From Bacillus atrophaeus (GTDB lineage Bacteria > Bacillota > Bacilli > Bacillales > Bacillaceae): 64,000 bases of DNA. Positions 18,281 through 27,544 of the stretch are shown piece after piece (position 1 is the stretch's first letter; each line of letters starts with the position of its first letter). Position numbers and translations under genes: made by a program. The notes below the pieces were generated by a model, which saw only the letters and a list, made by a program, of their open reading frames with translations, was not told the origin of the DNA and did no database searches. Location: contig NZ_LSBB01000020.1 in the NCBI RefSeq assembly GCF_001584335.1, positions 1 through 64,000 on the forward strand, in the 5' to 3' direction.

Positions 18281-18754
18281 TTGGCACTACATGTCGTTTT
18301 ATATCAACCGGAAATTCCCGCAAACACAGGGAATATTGCACGTACCTGTGCAGCAACAAATACAACGCTTCATTTGATCCGCCCGCTCGGATTTTCAACT
18401 GATGACAAAATGCTCAAGCGCGCAGGACTCGATTACTGGGAGTTCGTAAATGTCGTTTATCATGACTCATTGGAGGAACTATTTGAGGCTTACCAAAAGG
18501 GGCAGTTTTTCCTCATCACGAAATTTGGCCAAAAGCCGCACACGTCATTTGATTACACTGACATTGACGAAGACTATTTCTTTGTTTTCGGCAGAGAAAC
18601 TAGCGGATTGCCAAAGGATCTGATTGAAAAAAATATGGATCGCTGTCTGCGTCTCCCTATGACAGAGCACGTGAGATCACTGAATCTGTCAAATACAGCG
18701 GCGATTCTCGTCTATGAGGCACTGCGCCAGCAGAATTACAGAGACTTGAAATAG
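18281..18754 (+). CDS. trmL: tRNA (cytidine/uridine-2'-O-)-methyltransferase TrmL
   Basis: A SPOUT-class methyltransferase of 157 residues that methylates the wobble ribose in tRNA-Leu isoacceptors. Motifs are in order: EIPANTGNIARTC near the start, FGRETSGLP in the middle, and the C-terminal knot MTEHVRSLNLSNTAAILVYE. TTG 18281 is chosen because a GAGGTG site lies 7 bases upstream; a GTG three codons earlier would overlap that site. It is the former cspR of B. subtilis. Its terminator follows within 5 bases. Confidence 0.92.
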   Translation: MALHVVLYQPEIPANTGNIARTCAATNTTLHLIRPLGFSTDDKMLKRAGLDYWEFVNVVYHDSLEELFEAYQKGQFFLITKFGQKPHTSFDYTDIDEDYFFVFGRETSGLPKDLIEKNMDRCLRLPMTEHVRSLNLSNTAAILVYEALRQQNYRDLK

Positions 18755-18756
18755 CC

Positions 18757-18792
18757 GAAATCCGCTCATATGAATGGGCGGATTTCTTTTTT
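18757..18792 (+). terminator. Terminator after trmL
   Basis: A hairpin (GAAATCCGC paired with GCGGATTTC) ends in a T run. Confidence 0.88.
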
Positions 18793-18793
18793 A

Positions 18794-18823
18794 TTTAACA
18801 ACGTAACAGTGTTATGTTACAAT
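18794..18823 (+). promoter_or_regulatory. yhbD promoter with palindromic operator
   Basis: TTTAAC (18794-18799) and TACAAT (18818-18823) are 18 bases apart. The inverted repeat GTAAC-N8-GTTAC (18803-18820) fills the spacer, the arrangement used by MerR-type regulators. YhbD itself starts with a MerR-like helix-turn-helix, so autoregulation is likely. Confidence 0.6.
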
Positions 18824-18845
18824 ACGACATAAAGGAGTTGGAAAG

Positions 18846-19478
18846 ATGGAGGAACACGAACAATTAATCTCTAAAAAGGACTTGCTGGAAGAGACTTCGA
18901 TATCATACGGCCAGCTATACCGATGGAAACGAAAAAACTTAATTCCTGAGGAGTGGTTTATTCGCAAATCAACTTTTACCGGGCAAGAAACCTTTTTTCC
19001 GCGTGAAGAAATATTGAAACGAGTATCGAAAATTCAAGAAATGAAGGAAAATCTATCCTTGGATGAAATGCGGGATATGCTGTCGCCGAGAGTCAAGGAC
19101 ATGAAAATAACCGGAGGCGAGCTGGTTGAAAGAGGACTGATCTCGTCGGAAGTTCTGTCTGTTTTTCTAAAGCTGCGCGATACGGCCAACGTGTATTTTT
19201 CTTATCAGGACATACTGTCAGCCTATGTGCTTGAAGGGCTTCTCCAATCTGGAAACATCAGTCTTGATGAAGGGAAAATGGCAGTGGAAGTGCTGAACCA
19301 GTCTGGCCTTTCTGAGATAAAGAAACATACCGAATTGATTATATTACGCAAACTCGGCATCACGACATGTTTTGTCGCTGCTTCTTCAGAGCCGATCATT
19401 TTTGAGAAAGCAGTAAAAATTGCAGAGAAAATAGATTTGGCAGAGGCTTCGGAAGAATTAAAAGCAAAATTATTGTAG
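18846..19478 (+). CDS. yhbD: YhbD, HTH-containing protein of the bactofilin operon
   Basis: A 210-residue DUF4004-type protein. The first 75 residues look like a MerR-type winged helix ([24 protein letters not shown]), and the rest is helical without a recognised ligand domain. It is the first gene before bactofilins yhbE and yhbF, 12 bases upstream, with an AAAGGAG site. A palindrome sits in its promoter spacer. Inference: it regulates its own operon. In B. subtilis the two downstream bactofilins are needed for swimming motility, so YhbD may tie motility structures to an unknown signal. Confidence 0.8.
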   Translation: MEEHEQLISKKDLLEETSISYGQLYRWKRKNLIPEEWFIRKSTFTGQETFFPREEILKRVSKIQEMKENLSLDEMRDMLSPRVKDMKITGGELVERGLISSEVLSVFLKLRDTANVYFSYQDILSAYVLEGLLQSGNISLDEGKMAVEVLNQSGLSEIKKHTELIILRKLGITTCFVAASSEPIIFEKAVKIAEKIDLAEASEELKAKLL

Positions 19479-19490
19479 GAGGAGCGGCGA

Positions 19491-20168
19491 ATGAATAACG
19501 AAAAGCTTATTATCAATGGATCAGGAAGTTCAAAAGGAGGAAAGTTTCAAACCGTTGAAATTAATGGGAGCGGCATTGTGACCGGAGATATCGAATGTGA
19601 ATCTCTCAGATTTAACGGCAGCGGAAAAGCCGATGGCAAAGTCAAAGCGGAAGATGTGATCATCAGCGGATCTGGAAAGATAACCGGAGCCGTTGAGGCA
19701 GATTCTATTCATATTAACGGATCGGCATCTATTCATGGAAATCTTCAAGCGAATAAAGTGAAAGTCGCTGGTTTTTCCTCGTTCGGCGGGTTTGTCAAAG
19801 GGGAGGATCTCACAATTTCAGGTAAAGCCTCCATCGCGGAAGATTGTGAGATTGAAACGTTTCAATCTGAAGGGAAATTCTCAGTGGGCGGTCTTCTTAA
19901 CGCCGACGACGTGAATATCAGACTTTCCGCCGGGGAAAGCAAGACGCAAGAAATCGGCTGCCGGCGCATTGTGGTCAAAAGCCGGCGCGGGGTGCTGTCT
20001 CTGTTCAAGCTTTTGCCTTCTCCGGTTTTAACGGCTCATACAATCGAGGGAGATGAGATTGACCTAGCAGATACAAAGGCAAAGATTGTCCGGGGAAATT
20101 CAGTGAAGATTGGTCCTGGCTGCCACATTGAGCTTGTGGAATACAGCGGACAATTTGAATGTGATTAG
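19491..20168 (+). CDS. yhbE: Bactofilin BacE (YhbE)
   Basis: A 225-residue polymer-forming bactofilin. Nearly the whole chain is a right-handed beta-helix made of short glycine-rich repeats such as INGSGIVTGDIE and ISGSGKITGAVE, recurring about every 17-20 residues. Such proteins form membrane-associated filaments that act as scaffolds; in B. subtilis BacE and BacF are required for flagellar motility. It follows yhbD by 12 bases with a GGAGG site and is followed by its paralogue yhbF. Confidence 0.9.
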   Translation: MNNEKLIINGSGSSKGGKFQTVEINGSGIVTGDIECESLRFNGSGKADGKVKAEDVIISGSGKITGAVEADSIHINGSASIHGNLQANKVKVAGFSSFGGFVKGEDLTISGKASIAEDCEIETFQSEGKFSVGGLLNADDVNIRLSAGESKTQEIGCRRIVVKSRRGVLSLFKLLPSPVLTAHTIEGDEIDLADTKAKIVRGNSVKIGPGCHIELVEYSGQFECD

Positions 20169-20212
20169 TCGGCGACGGTAGTGAAAAGCCAGAGGATATA
20201 AGGAGAGCTCTC

Positions 20213-20878
20213 ATGGAGAATTTGAAGTTGAACGGATCGGGAAGCGCAGCCGGAGGAGCCTATCATATGGTTACCATCAGAGGAGAAGGGATCATCGGTG
20301 AAGGCTTGGTCAGCAACGGCTGCCGGATTTTCGGCACAGGGCGTTTCTTGGGAGACGCGGAAGTAAAGAAGTTTACCGTTTTTGGAGAAAGCAAGGTCGA
20401 CGGAAGTCTGACCGCTCAGCATATCGGCATTTTCGGAACAATGAAAGTCGGAGATGACCTGCATTTTGAAGAAATGAAAATGAAAGGAACGGCAGACGCA
20501 GCCGGGAGTGCGGCCGGACATTCGTGTGATGTCAAAGGAACACTGAGGGTGAAGGGAGATTGTGAAACAGAGATCTTTCGCTTGTCGGGAAGCCTGGAGG
20601 TTGGTGGATTGCTGAATGCCGGCGAGGTAGCCATTGGATTGCGCTTTGGGCGCAGCTCCGTAAAAGAAATCGGGGGCACGTCCATTACGATAAAAAATAA
20701 CCCCGGTTTTTTCAAACGCGGAGGCACTCTGACAGCCGATCTCATCGAAGGCGACACTATTTATATCGAAAACACACAAGCGGCTGTTGTCAGAGGTAAA
20801 CATATCAAGATCGGCCCCGGCTGTAAAATCGGGAAACTCGAGTATTTAAAAAGCGGCAAGTTCAATGAAGAAAAATGA
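20213..20878 (+). CDS. yhbF: Bactofilin BacF (YhbF)
   Basis: A 221-residue paralogue of YhbE. Both start with the same pattern (NGSGS/A...GG...) and end alike (IGPGCxIxxLEY). Repeats of the beta-helix run through the chain, and a more divergent section around 80-110 (MKMKGTADAAGSAAGH) interrupts them. It probably co-polymerises with YhbE. AGGAGAG lies 5 bases before the ATG. A bidirectional terminator follows within 30 bases. Confidence 0.9.
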   Translation: MENLKLNGSGSAAGGAYHMVTIRGEGIIGEGLVSNGCRIFGTGRFLGDAEVKKFTVFGESKVDGSLTAQHIGIFGTMKVGDDLHFEEMKMKGTADAAGSAAGHSCDVKGTLRVKGDCETEIFRLSGSLEVGGLLNAGEVAIGLRFGRSSVKEIGGTSITIKNNPGFFKRGGTLTADLIEGDTIYIENTQAAVVRGKHIKIGPGCKIGKLEYLKSGKFNEEK

Positions 20879-20906
20879 TAACGAAACATTGTTGTGCTTC
20901 ATGATG

Positions 20907-20942
20907 AAAAGGGTGCCTGAACGAATCAGGCACCCTTTCTTT
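20907..20942. terminator. Bidirectional terminator after yhbF
   Basis: A 12-bp hairpin (AAGGGTGCCTGA with TCAGGCACCCTT) has T runs on both strands. It ends yhbF and would also end the small minus-strand gene at 20951-21043. Confidence 0.88.
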
Positions 20943-20950
20943 ATATTCCA

Positions 20951-21043
20951 TTATTTCTTTCCTGGCTTGCTGTCGTACCCAGCTGTAAAAATTGAGACCA
21001 AAAAAGTGAGAATGACCCCCATCATGATGATTGTTTTCACCAT
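20951..21043 (-). CDS. Probable 30-residue membrane peptide
   Basis: On the minus strand an ATG at 21043 starts a 30-residue peptide: a hydrophobic stretch (IIMMGVILTFLVSIFTAG, residues 5-22) followed by a charged tail (YDSKPGKK). A purine-rich AGAGGGGGAGAG site lies directly upstream, and a strong terminator lies about 10 bases downstream of the stop. These three features together are what a real small membrane-protein gene looks like. I do not recognise the peptide. It sits between the bactofilin operon and prkA. Confidence 0.6.
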   Translation of the reverse strand: MVKTIIMMGVILTFLVSIFTAGYDSKPGKK

Positions 21044-21250
21044 CTCTCCCCCTCTTCATTTTTCCCTTTGCTGCCCGGTCTGGATGATTCTGTATGTTCT
21101 TCATTATGAAGGGTTCGAGTCATTCTTGTCAATGACGGACAAACTCTCTTCATTTTTAAGAAACGAAAGCATGTATCATCAGATCACCGCATAGATTGTA
21201 TCAAAGTACCTTATTTGCACAGCGCATCAAACATGATAGAGGAGGTCCTT

Positions 21251-23146
21251 ATGGATATATTAAAGAAAATTGAAAAGTACAGAGAGGAAGAGCAGCGTCT
21301 CAAATGGGAAGGAACATTCGCTGATTATTTGGAGATTATTAAAGAAAATCCAATGGTCGCGCAATCTGCTCATTCTCGTGTTTTTAATATGATAAAAGAC
21401 AGCGGAATCGAGGAGAGCGGCGGAAAGAAGAAATACAGCTTTTTTGATCGGGAGCTGTTTGGGCTTGAGGAATCTCTGGAGCGCCTTGTAGAGGAATATT
21501 TTCACCCGGCAGCCAAAAGGCTCGATGTCAGAAAACGGATTCTTCTGTTAATGGGTCCTGTAAGCGGCGGAAAATCCACCCTTGTCACGATGCTGAAAAA
21601 AGGGCTTGAAGCATACTCCCTGACCGATAACGGCGCTGTCTACGCGATCAAAGGCTGCCCGATGCACGAGGACCCGCTCCATTTAATTCCCCAAAATTTA
21701 CGTGAAGATTTTTACAGAGAATACGGCATCCGCATTCAGGGCAATCTTTCTCCGCTTAATGTAATGAGGCTTGAAGAAGAGTATGGCGGAAGAATTGAAG
21801 ATGTAAAAGTGGAAAGAATCTTTTTTTCCGAAGATAAAAGAACAGGAATCGGAACCTTCAGTCCGTCTGATCCGAAATCACAGGATATTGCGGATTTAAC
21901 CGGAAGCATTGATTTCTCAACGATTGCTGAATACGGTTCCGAATCAGATCCGCGCGCATACCGTTTTGACGGTGAGCTGAATAAAGCAAACAGGGGAATG
22001 ATGGAGTTTCAGGAAATGCTGAAATGTGATGAAAAGTTCCTCTGGCATTTGCTGTCACTGACGCAGGAAGGGAACTTCAAAGCCGGGCGGTTTGCTTTAA
22101 TTTCGGCCGACGAGCTTATCGTAGCCCACACGAACGAAACGGAGTACCGCTCGTTCATCTCCAATAAGAAAAATGAAGCCCTTCATTCAAGAATCATTGT
22201 GATGCCCGTTCCTTATAACCTGAAGGTGTCAGAGGAAGAGCGTATTTATGACAAAATGATTTCTGAAAGCGATGTGGCGGATGTTCACATTGCGCCTCAT
22301 ACACTTAAAGTCGCCGCCATGTTTTCGATTCTCTCCAGATTGAAGGAGCCAAAGCGGTCTGACATAGACTTGGTGAAGAAAATGAGATTGTACGACGGAG
22401 AGAGCGTTGAAGGTTTTAATTCCGTTGACGTAGAGGATATGAAAAAGGAATACAATGATGAGGGGATGAGCGGCATTGATCCGCGTTATGTCATTAACCG
22501 CATTTCCTCCACCATCATCAGAAAAAATATGGAGTCGATCAATTCGCTTGATGTTTTGCGCTCTTTAAAGGAAGGGCTTGATCAGCATCCTTCTATTTCA
22601 AGTGAAGACCGGGAGCGTTATCTGAATTTTATCTCGGCCGCACGCAAAGAGTATGACGACATCGCCAAAAAGGAAGTCCAAAAAGCATTTGTCTATTCAT
22701 ATGAAGAATCTGCAAAAACGCTGATGGACAATTACTTAGATAACGTCGAAGCCTATTGCAATAAAAATAAGCTTCGCGATCCGCTGACCGGAGAAGAAAT
22801 GAACCCGGATGAAAAGCTGATGAGATCCATCGAAGAACAAATCGGCATTTCTGAAAATGCGAAAAAAGCATTCCGCGAAGAAATCTTAATTCGTATTTCC
22901 GCGTATGCAAGAAAGGGCAAGCGGTTCGATTATAATTCCCACGAAAGGCTTCGTGAGGCGATTCAGAAAAAATTGTTCGCCGATCTCAAAGATGTGGTTA
23001 AAATTACGACATCAACCAAGACGCCGGATGAGCAGCAGCTTAAAAAGGTAAATGAAGTTGTGGCCCGATTAATTGATGAACATGGCTACAATTCCACAAG
23101 CGCAAACGAGCTGCTGAAGTATGTCGGCAGCCTGCTGAACCGATAA
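21251..23146 (+). CDS. prkA: PrkA, AAA+ serine protein kinase/protease-like
   Basis: A 631-residue PrkA. An AAA+ module comes first, with Walker A GPVSGGKST near 98-106, and a kinase-like C-terminal domain follows. In B. subtilis PrkA is made in sporulation and promotes sigma-K-dependent gene expression; both kinase and Lon-like protease activities have been reported. The start at 21251 follows GAGGAGG and gives the known length; a TTG 12 codons up lacks a site. It is followed by yhbH, as in most genomes where PrkA, YhbH and SpoVR work together. SpoVR is not in this window. Confidence 0.95.
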   Translation: MDILKKIEKYREEEQRLKWEGTFADYLEIIKENPMVAQSAHSRVFNMIKDSGIEESGGKKKYSFFDRELFGLEESLERLVEEYFHPAAKRLDVRKRILLLMGPVSGGKSTLVTMLKKGLEAYSLTDNGAVYAIKGCPMHEDPLHLIPQNLREDFYREYGIRIQGNLSPLNVMRLEEEYGGRIEDVKVERIFFSEDKRTGIGTFSPSDPKSQDIADLTGSIDFSTIAEYGSESDPRAYRFDGELNKANRGMMEFQEMLKCDEKFLWHLLSLTQEGNFKAGRFALISADELIVAHTNETEYRSFISNKKNEALHSRIIVMPVPYNLKVSEEERIYDKMISESDVADVHIAPHTLKVAAMFSILSRLKEPKRSDIDLVKKMRLYDGESVEGFNSVDVEDMKKEYNDEGMSGIDPRYVINRISSTIIRKNMESINSLDVLRSLKEGLDQHPSISSEDRERYLNFISAARKEYDDIAKKEVQKAFVYSYEESAKTLMDNYLDNVEAYCNKNKLRDPLTGEEMNPDEKLMRSIEEQIGISENAKKAFREEILIRISAYARKGKRFDYNSHERLREAIQKKLFADLKDVVKITTSTKTPDEQQLKKVNEVVARLIDEHGYNSTSANELLKYVGSLLNR

Positions 23147-23151
23147 AATGA

Positions 23152-23181
23152 GAAACCCGTCCGTCAAGGGCGGGTTCTTTT
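23152..23181 (+). terminator. Terminator after prkA
   Basis: A short hairpin (AACCCGTCC with GGGCGGGTT) followed by CTTTT. It suggests that prkA and yhbH have separate transcripts or are partly separated. Confidence 0.7.
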
Positions 23182-23342
23182 ACACTCACATACATGTTGT
23201 CCCGTTTTCGAAATTGTTTGGCAATTGTTTGTACCCTTCTGCATATGATAAATATAAATCTTTTCGAAAGACTTGTTTCATAATTCAGCACAAGCCGGAA
23301 TACGTATGTATCACGACCACAATTGGTTAAGGAGGGGAATTC

Positions 23343-24521
23343 ATGTCCCAAAATGACAGCGGCCATTTTTTGATTTCACAGGAAGACTGGTCCCTCCATC
23401 GCAAAGGCTTTGATGACCAGCAGCGCCACCAGAAAAAAGTGCAGGAGGCCATTAAAAACAATCTGCCGGATCTCGTCACAGAAGAGAGCATTATTATGTC
23501 TAACGGAAAAGATGTCGTGAAAATTCCGATCCGCTCACTTGATGAATATAAAATTCGCTATAACTATGATAAAAACAAACATGTAGGCCAAGGAGACGGG
23601 GAAAGCCAGGTAGGAGATGTTGTAGCAAGAGACGGCTCAGATAAGAAACAGGGTCCTGGCAAAGGGCAGGGAGCAGGCGATCAGGCAGGTGAAGACTATT
23701 ACGAAGCTGAAGTTTCGTTAATGGATTTGGAGGAAGCGTTGTTCAGTGAACTGGAGCTGCCGAACTTGCAGCAGAAGGAAAGGGACGATATCGTCACCAC
23801 TGATATTGAGTTTAATGATATCCGCAAAACGGGGTTAACGGGTAATATTGATAAGAAAAGGACGATGATGTCGGCTTACAAGCGAAACGCGATGTCAGGC
23901 AAGCCGTCATTCTATCCGATATTTCCTGAGGATGTAAAGTATAAAACATGGAATGACGTGACAAAACCTGAGTCAAAAGCTGTCGTCTTAGCGATGATGG
24001 ATACAAGCGGCTCTATGGGTGTCTGGGAGAAATATATGGCAAGAAGCTTCTTTTTCTGGATGACACGTTTTTTACGGACAAAGTATGAAACGGTGGAAAT
24101 AGAATTCATCGCCCATCATACCGAGGCTAAAGTGGTGTCAGAAGAAGATTTCTTTTCAAAAGGGGAAAGCGGGGGGACGATATGTTCTTCAGTGTACCGC
24201 AAATCGCTGGAATTAATTGATGAGAAATACAGCCCCGCCCGCTATAATATTTACCCGTTCCATTTCTCAGACGGAGATAATTTGACCTCTGACAACGCGC
24301 GGTGCGTCAAATTGGTCAATGATATTATGAAAAAAGCAAATTTGTTCTGCTACGGCGAGGTTAATCAGTACAATAGACATTCGACATTAATGTCCGCCTA
24401 CAAAAATGTAAAAGATGAAAAATTTAAACATTATATTTTGAAGCAGAAATCAGACGTTTTTCAGGCGCTGAAAAACTTTTTTAAAAAAGAAGAGGCAGGC
24501 GTAAGCCATCAATTTTCATAA
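23343..24521 (+). CDS. yhbH: YhbH, VWA-like sporulation protein (DUF444)
   Basis: A 392-residue DUF444 protein, the B. subtilis length. The N-terminal 130 residues are charged, with a glycine/glutamine-rich linker near 100-115. The C-terminal half is a von Willebrand A-like fold with a metal-site motif DTSGS (near 221). B. subtilis yhbH is a sigma-E-dependent mother-cell gene with a sporulation phenotype. The GGAGGGG site before the ATG is strong. The 160-base gap after the prkA terminator leaves room for its own promoter, which I could not assign with confidence. Confidence 0.93.
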   Translation: MSQNDSGHFLISQEDWSLHRKGFDDQQRHQKKVQEAIKNNLPDLVTEESIIMSNGKDVVKIPIRSLDEYKIRYNYDKNKHVGQGDGESQVGDVVARDGSDKKQGPGKGQGAGDQAGEDYYEAEVSLMDLEEALFSELELPNLQQKERDDIVTTDIEFNDIRKTGLTGNIDKKRTMMSAYKRNAMSGKPSFYPIFPEDVKYKTWNDVTKPESKAVVLAMMDTSGSMGVWEKYMARSFFFWMTRFLRTKYETVEIEFIAHHTEAKVVSEEDFFSKGESGGTICSSVYRKSLELIDEKYSPARYNIYPFHFSDGDNLTSDNARCVKLVNDIMKKANLFCYGEVNQYNRHSTLMSAYKNVKDEKFKHYILKQKSDVFQALKNFFKKEEAGVSHQFS

Positions 24522-24530
24522 TGCTATATG

Positions 24531-24578
24531 AGCCCATTACAGAGCCGGTGCGTGCCCGGTCCTTTAATGGGTTTTTTT
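24531..24578 (+). terminator. Terminator after yhbH
   Basis: A 9-bp outer stem (AGCCCATTA with TAATGGGT) encloses a second small hairpin and ends in seven T residues. Confidence 0.8.
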
Positions 24579-24706
24579 GTGTCAGAAACTGAAAACGGTT
24601 ACTAAAAAAAGCTGAAAAAAAATGAAACTTTCCCTTTGACAAATCTTCTTTCATTTATTAATATTTTATCTTGTGAACTATTATTGGGGAATGAGGTGAA
24701 AAACAG

Positions 24707-25165
24707 GTGACTGAATCAGATCGTGCTTTGCTCACATTTGAACAGCTTTTCGATACGTCGCGGGCCATCTATAAAAAACAGAAGATGATCTTGGAAATTG
24801 TGCTTGAACCATTTCAAATTACAGTTCTTCAATATTTACTGATGTTTAAAATTCATAACAGCGGAAGCACCGCGCTCAGCCGATTGGCTCTGACGCTCGA
24901 TCTCAAGCCGGCATCGGTAACGAGAATGACAGAACTTCTCTGCAAGCGTCATTTGATGGTTCGGTATGACAGTCCGGATGATCGGCGTATCGTAATGATT
25001 CAGTTAACCGATGAAGGGGAAGATCTTTTACAACAAGCAGCTATTCAGTATGCGAGAAAAGCAGCGAGCCTTTATCGGCAGCTTGACGCAGATCAACTTC
25101 AATATTTGGGCAAGCTGGCTGGAAATTTGTCGAAACTGGCTGAAGGCTGTGCAAAAAAAAGCTGA
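24707..25165 (+). CDS. yhbI: MarR-family regulator YhbI
   Basis: A 152-residue MarR regulator with the winged-helix core (LSRLALTLDLKPASVTRMTELL and the wing DSPDDRRIVMIQLTDEG, residues about 58-107). It heads a cluster of an HlyD-like adaptor, a 14-helix exporter, a flavodoxin-like oxidoreductase and yhcC. It probably represses the cluster until a toxic or redox-active compound binds; the ligand is unknown. The start is GTG 24707 with GAGGTG upstream. About 75 bases separate it from yhbJ. Confidence 0.88.
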   Translation: MTESDRALLTFEQLFDTSRAIYKKQKMILEIVLEPFQITVLQYLLMFKIHNSGSTALSRLALTLDLKPASVTRMTELLCKRHLMVRYDSPDDRRIVMIQLTDEGEDLLQQAAIQYARKAASLYRQLDADQLQYLGKLAGNLSKLAEGCAKKS

Positions 25166-25239
25166 AATAAAAACTTTCCCACATATTTTAACCATCATTC
25201 CACAAAATGATAGAGGAAGAAACGAAAGGAGAAAACAAA

Positions 25240-25872
25240 ATGAACAGAGGACGTTTAATACTGACCAACATTATCGGTTTGATTGTTGTTCTTGCAATTA
25301 TTGGCGGAGGTGCTTATTACTATTATCAAAGCACAAACTATGTAAAAACTGATGAAGCTAAGGTAGCCGGCGATATGTCAGCCATTACAGCTCCTGTTGC
25401 GGGTAAAGTGACAGATTGGAACCTTACAGAAGGCAAAGAAGTGAAGAAAGACGATGTTGTTGCAAAAATCAAAGGCGAAAAGTCAGTTGATATCAAATCC
25501 ATCATGGATGGAACAATCGTGAAAAACGAAGTGAAAAACGGACAAACCGTTCAGGCTGGTACAACAATTGCACAAACAATTGATATGGATCACCTATATA
25601 TCACAGCTAACATTAAAGAAACAGACATTAAAGATATTGAAGAAGGAAACAAAGTTGATATCGTGGTCGACGGCGACGCAGATACAACATTCGATGGAAC
25701 AGTTGAGGAAATCGGTTATGCGACAAACTCTACTTTTGACATGCTTCCGTCAACAAACTCAAGCGGAAACTACACAAAAGTAACTCAAAAAATTCCTGTT
25801 AAAATTTCAATCAGCAACCCATCTGACAAGGTGCTTCCTGGGATGAACGCATCTGTTAAAATTTCTGAATAA
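25240..25872 (+). CDS. yhbJ: HlyD-family membrane fusion protein YhbJ
   Basis: A 210-residue membrane-anchored periplasmic-adaptor-type protein. One N-terminal helix (residues about 8-26) is followed by a lipoyl-like half (VAGDMSAITAPVAGKV) and a beta-barrel part. It is short for the family because it lacks the long alpha-hairpin, as is usual in Firmicutes. It should work with YhcA in drug or metabolite export. ATG 25240 is chosen for its AAAGGAG site; an ATG 11 codons upstream lacks one. Confidence 0.88.
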   Translation: MNRGRLILTNIIGLIVVLAIIGGGAYYYYQSTNYVKTDEAKVAGDMSAITAPVAGKVTDWNLTEGKEVKKDDVVAKIKGEKSVDIKSIMDGTIVKNEVKNGQTVQAGTTIAQTIDMDHLYITANIKETDIKDIEEGNKVDIVVDGDADTTFDGTVEEIGYATNSTFDMLPSTNSSGNYTKVTQKIPVKISISNPSDKVLPGMNASVKISE

Positions 25873-25912
25873 AACAGATCAGTCATCAAACCATGAAAGG
25901 AGGTTGTCTTAG

Positions 25913-27523
25913 ATGGCTACACAAACAGTCAATGCAAATAAAGTAAAAAGCCCTATGTCACTGCTTATTGTGCTGATGGCCGGTTTATTCCTGGCAATCT
26001 TGAACCAGACGCTGCTTAACGTGGCAATGCCCCATTTAATGACTGAGTTTGGCGTGAGCGCAACGACGATTCAGTGGCTGACAACCGGTTATATGCTGGT
26101 TAACGGTGTTTTGATCCCGTTATCGGCTTTCCTGATTACACGCTTTGGCCAGCGCTCTCTTTTTCTCGTTGCCATGATCTGCTTTACTCTTGGTACGTTA
26201 GTCTGCGGAATGGCGCCTAACTTCTCGACAATGTTAATCGGCCGTTTAATCCAGGCCGTCGGCGGAGGAATTTTACAGCCGCTAGTTATGACAACCATTC
26301 TGTTTATCTTCCCTCCTGAAAGCAGGGGGAAAGGGATGGGGATCTTCGGTCTTGCGATGATGTTCGCACCGGCGGTCGGCCCGACTCTTTCCGGATGGAT
26401 CATTGAACATTATACATGGCGTATTATGTTCTACGGTCTTGTGCCGATTGGTGCGCTCGTCATTATATTAGCGCTTTTCCTATTTAAAAATATGGTTGAG
26501 CCGCAAAAAATTAAATTGGACACTCTTGGAGCGTTCCTTTCAATTGTCGGATTTGCTTCTCTGCTTTACGGGGTCAGTGAAGCCGGTTCTGACGGCTGGA
26601 GTGACCCGATCGTTCTTTCTACCGTCATCATCGGTGTGATCGCGATCGCCGCGTTTGTCGTTCAGCAATTACGAGCTGAAGAACCGATGCTAGATTTCAG
26701 AGTGTTTAAATATGACATTTTCTCACTTTCAAGTATCATTAATATTATTATTACAGTAGCGTTGTACACAGGGATGTTCCTGCTGCCGATCTACTTGCAG
26801 AACCTCGTCGGCTTTACGGCATTACAATCGGGACTGCTGCTGCTTCCGGGCGCGATCGTCATGCTGATAATGTCGCCGATTTCAGGGATTTTATTTGATA
26901 AATTCGGTCCGAGACCGCTTGCGATTATCGGGCTTCTGATTACGGTTGTGACAACATTCCAATACACTAAATTAACAATTGATACATCTTATACGCACAT
27001 TATGCTCGTTTATGCGATTCGCGCATTCGGTATGTCATTGTTAATGATGCCTGTTATGACAGCAGGTATGAACCAGCTCCCGGCCCGTTTAAACAGCCAC
27101 GGGACAGCGATGAGCAACACGCTTCGCCAAATCTCTGGTTCAATCGGAACAAGCTTAATCACAACTATTTATACGAACCGCACGACATTCCATTATTCAC
27201 AAATTGCTGATAAAACGAATACAGCGGACCCAACATTTATGCATTCGTTCCAAAACGCGGTTTCGTCCATAATGGTTAACATGAATGTATCTCTTGATAC
27301 AGCGAAAACATATGTGTACTCACATATTTATAAACACGCGATGCTCGATTCCAACGTCATGGGTATCAATGACGCGTTTATGTGGGCGACATTATTCTCC
27401 GTTGCCGGCGTTATCTTAAGCCTCTTCTTGCGTGACGTGAGAAAAGACAAAAAACGCGCGGAGAAAAAGAAAAAAGAGGAGCTTTCATTGCTTCCGGCTC
27501 CAAAAGAAGTGAAGGAATCTTAA
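25913..27523 (+). CDS. yhcA: EmrB/QacA-family MFS multidrug exporter YhcA
   Basis: A 536-residue MFS transporter with about 14 membrane helices, the DHA2 (drug:H+ antiporter) layout. Motif A is present in altered form after helix 2 (TRFGQRSLF), and motif C-like glycine/proline pairs (GPTLSGWI) follow in helix 5. The C-terminal tail is very lysine-rich and cytoplasmic. It should pair with YhbJ, encoded 40 bases upstream. Strong AAAGGAGG site. The substrate cannot be told from sequence. Confidence 0.92.
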   Translation: MATQTVNANKVKSPMSLLIVLMAGLFLAILNQTLLNVAMPHLMTEFGVSATTIQWLTTGYMLVNGVLIPLSAFLITRFGQRSLFLVAMICFTLGTLVCGMAPNFSTMLIGRLIQAVGGGILQPLVMTTILFIFPPESRGKGMGIFGLAMMFAPAVGPTLSGWIIEHYTWRIMFYGLVPIGALVIILALFLFKNMVEPQKIKLDTLGAFLSIVGFASLLYGVSEAGSDGWSDPIVLSTVIIGVIAIAAFVVQQLRAEEPMLDFRVFKYDIFSLSSIINIIITVALYTGMFLLPIYLQNLVGFTALQSGLLLLPGAIVMLIMSPISGILFDKFGPRPLAIIGLLITVVTTFQYTKLTIDTSYTHIMLVYAIRAFGMSLLMMPVMTAGMNQLPARLNSHGTAMSNTLRQISGSIGTSLITTIYTNRTTFHYSQIADKTNTADPTFMHSFQNAVSSIMVNMNVSLDTAKTYVYSHIYKHAMLDSNVMGINDAFMWATLFSVAGVILSLFLRDVRKDKKRAEKKKKEELSLLPAPKEVKES

Positions 27524-27544
27524 ACTGACAGGAGGGTTTCCTGA

